A stretch of DNA of 7,143 nt, from assembly GCA_938082915.1 (NCBI GenBank), contig CALKCG010000050.1, forward strand, positions 1-7,143, given 5' to 3'. Both the position numbers and the translations under genes were made by a program. The notes under the pieces are model-generated. The model had not been told where the DNA came from, did not search any database, and saw only the letters and a list, made by a program, of their open reading frames with translations. Source of the DNA: an uncultured archaeon. Its GTDB lineage: Archaea > Thermoproteota > CALKCG01 > B24. The number at the start of each line of letters is the position of its first letter. Within the stretch, counting starts at the first letter, position 1. Below, piece after piece: positions 1 through 4,369 of this stretch.

Positions 1-10
1 CTCTCTATCC

Positions 11-24
11 CTATATATATATAG
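11..24. repeat. Perfect AT palindrome / (TA)6 tract at the aminotransferase stop codon
   Basis: CTATATATATATAG is a 14-nt perfect palindrome containing six TA units. On the minus strand it encodes the last residues (Ile-Tyr-Ile) and the TAG stop of the aminotransferase. Such a tract can slip in replication and would then change the C-terminus. On the plus strand it resembles a TATA box, but no plus-strand gene starts nearby. Confidence 0.6.
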
Positions 25-1249
25 ACCTCTCTTTAATTCCGTTTTCGATTATATGCAGTGTTTCTTCTACTGTTTCCTCTTCGATTATTAAAGGGGGTGT
101 CAGCCTTATAGTTGATGGTTTTTCAAAACCAACTATTAAGCCCCTCTTGAAGCAGTACCTAGATAGGAATTTTGCCTCGGTATCGGCAGGTTTTTTCGAC
201 TTTAAGTCTTTAACAATTTCAAATCCAACCATGAGCCCCAATCCTCTAACATCTCCTGGAAGCTCGCATTGAAGGCTCAACTCTTCAAGCCTCTTCCTTA
301 AAGATCTCCCAAGTCTATGTATTTTCGATAGAAAAGCGCCTTCTCCGACTTTTTCAACCGTTTTTAAAGCAGCCATACAACTTAAGGCTGAGGCTTTTAA
401 AAGCTTAGGTTTCCAAATAGCTAAGTCTTCTTCCACCGCGGTTAAACCTATTGGAAGTCCAGATGCTAAACCGTCGCCTAGACATATGAGGTTTGGCTTA
501 ACTTCAAGGTTTTGAAAACAGAAAATTTTACCAGACCTACCTGGTGAAACCTCGACTTCATCGCATAGAACAGGTATTCCAGCTTCATCTGAAGCTTTTA
601 CAATCCTCCTCCAGACGGTTTCAGGAGGAGCTATGCATCTTGAGACATCTACAGGTTTGAAAACAACAAGAGAAATTGCATCGCTTAATTCATCTAATAT
701 TTCTCTGAAACGGTCTACACATGCATAGTTACATTCGGTTTCTTCAAGTTTAAATGGGCATCTAAAGCAATATGGGTATGGTAGTCTGTGAACAACCATA
801 GGTTTTAAGCCAACACCATAGGTGTCTTCTACACGTCCATGGAAAAACAGGATGGAAATCGATTTAGAAACTTCGAGAATTGAAGATAAAGTCGACGTAA
901 AAGCCTCTAAACCAGATGGGGTCAAATGAAACTTATAGTATGTGCCAATTATAGATCTTAACGTATTTAAAAGTTCATATTCGACTTCTAAGAGAAAACC
1001 TTCAACTGGCTGAATCATCTGACCGGCTTCAGCTGGGAGAACATTTAAAGTTAGAGGAATGGTTCGAAGACCGCGACCGCCATCCATATCGATGTATGTG
1101 TTCCCGTCAACGTCTATTAGCTTAGATCCTTCAAACCCCTTAACCACAACGGGGTATAGCATATATGTTGGGGAGGAGACTTTATGAAAACTCTCAATTA
1201 TACGTCTAGCCTTAGGACCAGGAGGTCTGACTTTTACATTCTGAGGCAT
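11..1249 (-). CDS. Class III (PLP-dependent) aminotransferase homologue lacking the catalytic lysine; probable pseudoenzyme
   Basis: The 412-residue protein has the fold signatures of class III aminotransferases, closest in style to archaeal 4-aminobutyrate aminotransferase/amino-acid racemase proteins. These are an N-terminal PPGPKA (9-14), DVDGNTYID (46-54), a degenerate SGLEA (112-116, family SGTEA), FHGR (136-139), PYPYC..C (158-164), CDEVE..PGRSGK (229-241, family DEVQTGFGRTGK) and RLTPPL (382-387). The Asp that contacts the pyridine nitrogen (D230) is kept. The lysine that forms the Schiff base, normally in GKGL, is Asp259 in LGDGLASGLPIG. The TFGGNP phosphate-binding motif is absent (KASALSC, 285-291) and the Glu of EPIQG is Lys198. 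The protein should bind PLP poorly and not transaminate, so its role is unknown. The reading frame is intact, which argues for a retained function. The N-terminus matches the family, which supports this ATG although it has no Shine-Dalgarno. It lies 35 nt after alba on the same strand and has no well-placed promoter of its own, so co-transcription is likely. Confidence 0.85.
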   Translation of the reverse strand: MPQNVKVRPPGPKARRIIESFHKVSSPTYMLYPVVVKGFEGSKLIDVDGNTYIDMDGGRGLRTIPLTLNVLPAEAGQMIQPVEGFLLEVEYELLNTLRSIIGTYYKFHLTPSGLEAFTSTLSSILEVSKSISILFFHGRVEDTYGVGLKPMVVHRLPYPYCFRCPFKLEETECNYACVDRFREILDELSDAISLVVFKPVDVSRCIAPPETVWRRIVKASDEAGIPVLCDEVEVSPGRSGKIFCFQNLEVKPNLICLGDGLASGLPIGLTAVEEDLAIWKPKLLKASALSCMAALKTVEKVGEGAFLSKIHRLGRSLRKRLEELSLQCELPGDVRGLGLMVGFEIVKDLKSKKPADTEAKFLSRYCFKRGLIVGFEKPSTIRLTPPLIIEEETVEETLHIIENGIKERSIYI

Positions 1250-1253
1250 ATTT

Positions 1254-1266
1254 AAAAATAAATAAA
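1254..1266 (-). terminator. Possible T-rich archaeal terminator after alba
   Basis: Reading on the minus strand, the 35-nt gap after the alba stop contains TTTATTTATTTTT. Archaeal RNA polymerase can terminate at U-rich tracts without a hairpin. Read-through would supply transcript for the aminotransferase, because a TATA-like reading of this tract lies too close to that gene's ATG (within about 5 nt) to act as its promoter. Weak call. Confidence 0.3.
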
Positions 1267-1284
1267 GGAGGAAGATGACGTTTT

Positions 1285-1566
1285 CTACTTTGGCCTTGTT
1301 AAGACGATCTCCATTGTTGAAACATTGGTTTTCTGACCGTTTTGACCTGTGAGCTCCTGCGTACCTATTGAAATGTTTTTAATAACTAGGTCTTTTATGA
1401 ATGCTCTTCTTATGAGCTCAACAGTATCTACGGCTCTAGATATTGCTCTGCCCCTTGCCTTTACTATTACTTGCTTTGCTCCAGCGTTGAACAGCGTCAT
1501 ACACGCTACGACGTAGTTCATAACTGGCTTCTTACCTATCAATACTACCGCTTCGCTTTCAGACAT
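1285..1566 (-). CDS. alba: Alba DNA/RNA-binding chromatin protein
   Basis: A small basic archaeal chromatin protein that binds double-stranded DNA and RNA as a dimer and helps to package the chromosome. The 93 residues match Alba along their whole length: VVLIGKKPVMNYV at 7-19, KARGRAISRAVDTVE at 36-50, an extended loop near 70-82, and a final strand STMEIVLTRPK. The adjacent lysines K12-K13 correspond to the Lys16/Lys17 pair of Sulfolobus Alba, where Lys16 is reversibly acetylated and controls DNA affinity. Two in-frame ATGs exist, at 1575 and 1566. GGAGG directly abuts the upstream ATG but lies 9 nt before the ATG at 1566, so the shorter form is preferred; the longer form would add Met-Ser-Lys. 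It is divergent from the PAC2-family gene and upstream of the aminotransferase homologue, with which it may share a transcript. Confidence 0.95.
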   Translation of the reverse strand: MSESEAVVLIGKKPVMNYVVACMTLFNAGAKQVIVKARGRAISRAVDTVELIRRAFIKDLVIKNISIGTQELTGQNGQKTNVSTMEIVLTRPK

Positions 1567-1575
1567 TTTAGACAT

Positions 1576-1580
1576 CCTCC
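1576..1580 (-). promoter_or_regulatory. Shine-Dalgarno of alba that decides the start
   Basis: The minus strand reads GGAGG-ATGTCTAAA-ATG. The motif touches the first ATG (too close to function) and is 9 nt from the second, favouring initiation at 1566. Confidence 0.75.
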
Positions 1581-1625
1581 AAACCTATTCATCTACCTCG
1601 GAACACTGATTTCCGCGGAGTCAGA

Positions 1626-1637
1626 TTAAAAATTGAC
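1626..1637 (-). promoter_or_regulatory. Candidate TATA box of alba
   Basis: The minus strand carries an AT-rich stretch (ATTTTTAAT within 1626-1634) about 60-70 nt upstream of the alba start. Transcription would begin near 1603 by usual archaeal spacing, leaving a leader of about 37 nt that includes the Shine-Dalgarno. The BRE position upstream is not clearly purine-rich. Placement by eye only. Confidence 0.4.
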
Positions 1638-1639
1638 AT

Positions 1640-1653
1640 GAGATATTTATATA
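1640..1653 (+). promoter_or_regulatory. TATA box (with short purine stretch) for the PAC2-family gene
   Basis: TTTATATA at 1646-1653 is a close match to the archaeal TATA consensus and is preceded by purine-rich GAGA. It predicts transcription starting near 1675, between the ATG at 1638 and the ATG at 1692. If the box is real, the protein starts at 1692 or later. Confidence 0.55.
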
Positions 1654-1691
1654 TTTTTCTAGAGGAGAAAAGTTTTAACCTTGAAAACACA

Positions 1692-2366
1692 ATGTACGTT
1701 ATAACTGAGGAAATAGGATTGACTACGAATATTAAAAAATTCGCTAAAGTCTTCTTCGAAGAACTCTACGAGCCTAGTAGAGAAAGACCCGTTTTCATAG
1801 TTGGAATGCCAGGTATTGGAGAAGTGGGCAGAATCACAGTGGAAATAATTAAAGAGCTTACAGATGCGCAGCTTCTCTGTAGAGTTTATAGCCCCTACTT
1901 TCCAGATCAAATTCAAGTTGAAAACGGGCTGTGCGAGATTCTACACTACGAGATACACCACGCTAAGACTGGCGGTAGAGACGTATTTCTACTGTCGGGT
2001 GATTTTCAACCCGATTTTACGGTTCCGGAGTCAAATTATACGGTAGCTGAAGGCATAGTTGACTACATAGTAAACCTAGGCTGTAGAAGGATTCTAGTGG
2101 TTGACGGTTTTATAGATTCAAAGGACATAGCTGTGACGTCGAATAACCTGGATATTTTAAGCAGGCTCATTGAAGCTGAGGCTAAACCATATAGGGGATA
2201 TTTAAGCGGTTTAGCTGGACTCATACTGGGGATCTCTTCTTTAAGAGAGGATGTTATATGCATAGGAGTACTGGCCGGGTGTAGAAACGTTAAAGGCGAT
2301 AAATCGGCTTCCCTAAGAGCTTTAAGATTTATAAATAATATACTGGGGCTTGACCTCAATATCTAA
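1692..2366 (+). CDS. PAC2-family protein (archaeal proteasome assembly chaperone superfamily)
   Basis: The 224-residue protein matches the PAC2 family, which includes the eukaryotic PAC2 and archaeal PbaA/PbaB proteasome-assembly chaperones and many uncharacterised archaeal members. Visible signatures are PVFIVGMPGIGEVGR (33-47), YSPYFPDQ (66-73), LLSGDFQP (100-107), the central ILVVDGF strand (134-140), YLSGLAGLILG (170-180, family GGGITGAAGLLLG), and a C-terminal helix rich in Leu/Ile. The C-terminus (GLDLNI) lacks the hydrophobic-Tyr-X tail that PbaA uses to dock on the proteasome alpha ring, so a direct assembly role cannot be assumed. The frame opens upstream at an ATG at 1638, but a TATA box occupies codons 3-6 of that version and its 18 extra residues do not look like the family, so 1692 is preferred. 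The last 17 nt overlap the next gene, suggesting coupled translation. Confidence 0.85.
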   Translation: MYVITEEIGLTTNIKKFAKVFFEELYEPSRERPVFIVGMPGIGEVGRITVEIIKELTDAQLLCRVYSPYFPDQIQVENGLCEILHYEIHHAKTGGRDVFLLSGDFQPDFTVPESNYTVAEGIVDYIVNLGCRRILVVDGFIDSKDIAVTSNNLDILSRLIEAEAKPYRGYLSGLAGLILGISSLREDVICIGVLAGCRNVKGDKSASLRALRFINNILGLDLNI

Positions 2367-2811
2367 ACGTAGATTTCCAACATGGAAAACAATACTATGC
2401 ATTATAGTGGTGTTAATCCTATTGGGTTATGTGTCCGCTATCCCATATCTCGTAGAAGTAGTAGACGTCTACTGTTCAATAGAACAACATATACCGGAAT
2501 ATCTCAAGTTGACGGTAGTAATTGAATTGAGGAGTAATGCCCCATTAGAGGTTACAGTTGAGGGAGCGTTGATACTGCACTGCACTCTTATGAATGGCTC
2601 TAGGAGAGATATAGCCCATCCACTTAGCAGTCGCACAATTAAACCGCAAGGCTTAGAAACTTTAGAAACCACGATTTTCTTCACGTTTACAACACCTGAA
2701 AGAACGGAGGCCATATACACGTACTCTGTAGACGCCGTGATATTTGTAAGGGGGATTTTATCGTCTAGAACCATAGAGGTTAAATCTATATATAGCGTTG
2801 GAGAAGCTTAA
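2350..2811 (+). CDS. Small membrane-anchored protein of unknown function (N-terminal TM, beta-rich outer domain)
   Basis: I do not recognise this 153-residue protein with certainty. It begins at a TTG inside the end of the PAC2-family gene (17-nt overlap); no in-frame ATG precedes the hydrophobic segment. The basic start (SKRRF) is followed by one hydrophobic helix at about residues 13-32 (ILCIIVVLILLGYVSA), consistent with an anchor or uncleaved signal and an outside C-terminus. Residues 35-153 alternate hydrophobic and polar residues like beta strands, including LTVVIELRSNAPLEVTVEGALIL (split around 54-76), IKPQGLETLETTIFFTF and DAVIFVRGI. The pattern recalls the WHy/LEA14-type immunoglobulin-like domain seen in archaeal membrane-anchored proteins, but this is a shape-based guess. 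The Shine-Dalgarno is weak (CTGGGG just before the start), so translation probably depends on ribosomes finishing the upstream gene. Confidence 0.7.
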   Translation: MTSISKRRFPTWKTILCIIVVLILLGYVSAIPYLVEVVDVYCSIEQHIPEYLKLTVVIELRSNAPLEVTVEGALILHCTLMNGSRRDIAHPLSSRTIKPQGLETLETTIFFTFTTPERTEAIYTYSVDAVIFVRGILSSRTIEVKSIYSVGEA

Positions 2812-2826
2812 CAGGGTAATGTTAGA

Positions 2827-2834
2827 CTTATAAG
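2827..2834 (+). promoter_or_regulatory. TATA box for the URO-D family gene (leaderless transcript)
   Basis: CTTATAAG lies 32 nt (first base to first base) upstream of the ATG at 2859, which places the transcription start at or within 2-3 nt of the start codon. There is no Shine-Dalgarno before that ATG, which fits a leaderless mRNA. A second AT-rich stretch (GAATATATTA, 2842-2851) is too close to the start to be the main box. Confidence 0.6.
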
Positions 2835-2858
2835 GGAACTTGAATATATTAGCCTAAT

Positions 2859-3953
2859 ATGATGTACATGCGTAAGCCCAACTTTGAAAGACTACTTAAA
2901 GCCTTAATGTTGGAGGAACCGGATAGAATACCTTTCTACGAGCTTTTCGTAGACCAAGAAGTTATGGAGACTATTTTAGGGGTTGAATTTAGAATAGACC
3001 CATCTAAGAGGGAAACAGTGAAAGAGTATTGTAGAAGACTTGTAGAATTCTACAGAAAGCTTGGCTACGATTACGTACCTTTTTCAGCATCATTGAATCT
3101 CCCAAGGTCCAACGTTCTAATGGCTAGGGATACGGCTCTATACTCCAGAGGTTTTAGAAGCTGGCAGAATGAGCATAGAGGAGAAATAGAAACAATCGAA
3201 GATTACTATGAATACCCGTGGCCTGAGGAAGGATGTGAAATCCTTCCCATAGCGCTTGAAACTTTCAATGAGCTCAGGAAAACTGTGCCTGAAGATATGA
3301 AAATACTTGCTGGAGCAGGTGGAGGGGTTCTTGAGAATGTTATGTGGCTTATGGGCACAGTGCCGTTCGTCAAGGCAATTTACAGAGAGCCTAAACTCGT
3401 GGAGATGATGTTTAACAGTGTGGGCTCCATAATTGAAAGGGTTGACACGTACCTTGCGGAATTCAGTGAAGTAGGAGGAATAGTCATGGGAGACGACATG
3501 GGCTATAAACGTGGAACTTTCATAAAAGTTGAACATATGAGGAAGTACGTTTTCCCTTGGCAGAAGAAGTGCGTTGAAGCCGCGCATAAGAAGGGGCTTC
3601 CCTTCATACTTCACGCGTGTGGAAACCTTGAAGGTATCATGGAGGATCTTATAAGCTATGTGGGAATAGATGCTAAACATTCTTATGAAGACGAGACGAC
3701 GCCAGTGGTAAATGCGAAGAGAAAATACGGCGATCGTATTGCGATTCTAGGCGGAATCGACGTCGATAAACTCGCTAGATTCAACGTTGAAGATGTTGAA
3801 AGATACACGCTTGAAACACTTAAAAAGTGTGCCTTAGGAGGAGGGTATGCTTTAGGATCTGGAAACACAATAGCCAATTATGTGAAGGTGGAGAACTACC
3901 TCGCTATGCTTAGAGTTGGAGAAAAGTACGGGGTATACGTGCGAACTGCTTAA
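2859..3953 (+). CDS. Uroporphyrinogen decarboxylase superfamily protein (corrinoid methyltransferase-like, not HemE)
   Basis: The 364-residue protein has the URO-D/MtaA-type TIM-barrel pattern: N-terminal RLLKALMLEEPDRIPF (11-26), IVMGDDMGYKRG (208-219), LHACGN (251-256), HSYEDETTPV (274-283), LGGIDVDKLA (297-306) and GGGYALGSGN (327-336). The RQAGR-type N-terminal motif of true uroporphyrinogen decarboxylase is absent, so haem synthesis is unlikely. MtaA/MtbA methyltransferases bind zinc through His and Cys of an H-x-C motif plus a later Cys. H252 and C254 are present, but the later position reads GSGN without cysteine, as in many uncharacterised family members. Methyl transfer or decarboxylation of an unknown substrate is possible. 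No corrinoid protein or methyltransferase partner is visible nearby. Three ATGs lie close together (2859, 2862, 2868); the TATA spacing favours the first two. The gene has its own promoter and ends 55 nt before the IMPDH-like gene. Confidence 0.85.
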   Translation: MMYMRKPNFERLLKALMLEEPDRIPFYELFVDQEVMETILGVEFRIDPSKRETVKEYCRRLVEFYRKLGYDYVPFSASLNLPRSNVLMARDTALYSRGFRSWQNEHRGEIETIEDYYEYPWPEEGCEILPIALETFNELRKTVPEDMKILAGAGGGVLENVMWLMGTVPFVKAIYREPKLVEMMFNSVGSIIERVDTYLAEFSEVGGIVMGDDMGYKRGTFIKVEHMRKYVFPWQKKCVEAAHKKGLPFILHACGNLEGIMEDLISYVGIDAKHSYEDETTPVVNAKRKYGDRIAILGGIDVDKLARFNVEDVERYTLETLKKCALGGGYALGSGNTIANYVKVENYLAMLRVGEKYGVYVRTA

Positions 3954-3970
3954 ATACATTGTTACTTAAC

Positions 3971-3987
3971 GAAAAGAACTTATATAG
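3971..3987 (+). promoter_or_regulatory. Strong BRE + TATA promoter of the IMPDH-like gene (leaderless)
   Basis: A purine-rich BRE (GAAAAGAA, 3971-3978) directly precedes CTTATATAG (3979-3987), the best archaeal core promoter in the window. The ATG at 4009 is 30 nt from the first TATA base, so transcription should start at or next to the start codon. No Shine-Dalgarno is present. An intact promoter in front of a broken gene suggests recent damage or a sequence error. Confidence 0.7.
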
Positions 3988-4008
3988 ACAAATTGCACCA
4001 ATACTTAA

Positions 4009-4308
4009 ATGGAGAACAAGCTTAATAGCTTGGAACATTGGTTTAACTACGACGAGCTTCTAATACTTCCAGAACCTTCTACGGTAGAGCCTGATGAGGT
4101 CGACATCAAATCTAAGACAACGAAGAATATTTTGGTTAACATACCAGTAGTAGGCTCCTCAATGGATTACGTCACTGAAAGCCGTATGGCTATTGAAATG
4201 GCTAAACTCGGTGCCATAAGCGCGATCCATGGAAACATGAGCTTAGAGAAGGAAGTTGAAGAGGTTAAAAAGTTAAGAAAGTTTACGGCGGCGAAGGATC
4301 TACAGTAG
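4009..4308 (+). CDS. N-terminal fragment of the broken IMPDH-like gene
   Basis: This 99-residue open segment begins at the ATG downstream of the BRE/TATA promoter. WFNYDELLILPEPSTVEPDEVD (spread over 11-32) matches the first strand of IMPDH (family FDDVLLVPGYSEVLPSEVD). NIPVVGSSMDYVTESRMAI (44-62) matches the NAD-binding SAAMDTVTEARMAI motif, and GAISAIHGNMSLEKEVEEV (68-86) matches GGIGVIHKNMSIEEQ. In ordinary IMPDH the first CBS domain would begin shortly after residue 90; here the chain runs into KFTAAKD, which resembles the sequence just after the CBS pair, and then stops. If translated alone it lacks all catalytic residues and would be an incomplete barrel. Confidence 0.7.
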   Translation: MENKLNSLEHWFNYDELLILPEPSTVEPDEVDIKSKTTKNILVNIPVVGSSMDYVTESRMAIEMAKLGAISAIHGNMSLEKEVEEVKKLRKFTAAKDLQ

Positions 4309-4369
4309 ACGATCATGGTAAGTTAAGAAGTAATAGCGTCAATAGGCTCCTTCGAATGAAGAAAAAGCA

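Noticed and set aside
1268..1276. CCTCC on the minus-strand mRNA between alba and the aminotransferase, able to pair with the alba GGAGG
   Set aside because: The match is only five bases and about 300 nt apart, so it is expected by chance.
1638..1691. Longer PAC2 protein starting at the ATG at 1638
   Set aside because: A TATA box lies inside codons 3-6 and the extra residues do not resemble the family.
2469..2774. 101-codon open frame antisense to the membrane-anchored protein gene
   Set aside because: The plus-strand frame has a coupled start, a basic N-terminus and a membrane helix; the antisense frame has no start signal and looks like a shadow.
3138..3680. 180-codon open frame antisense to the URO-D family gene
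   Set aside because: It lies wholly under a gene with clear family motifs, has no promoter or Shine-Dalgarno, and its protein shows no recognisable motif.
2859..3953. Assignment as hemE (uroporphyrinogen decarboxylase)
   Set aside because: The N-terminal RQAGR-type motif is missing and the HACGN motif fits the methyltransferase-like branch.
4309..4369. Programmed frameshifting in the IMPDH gene
   Set aside because: Several changes in both directions and in-frame stops at 4306, 4324 and 4357 would be needed; no single slippery site explains them.
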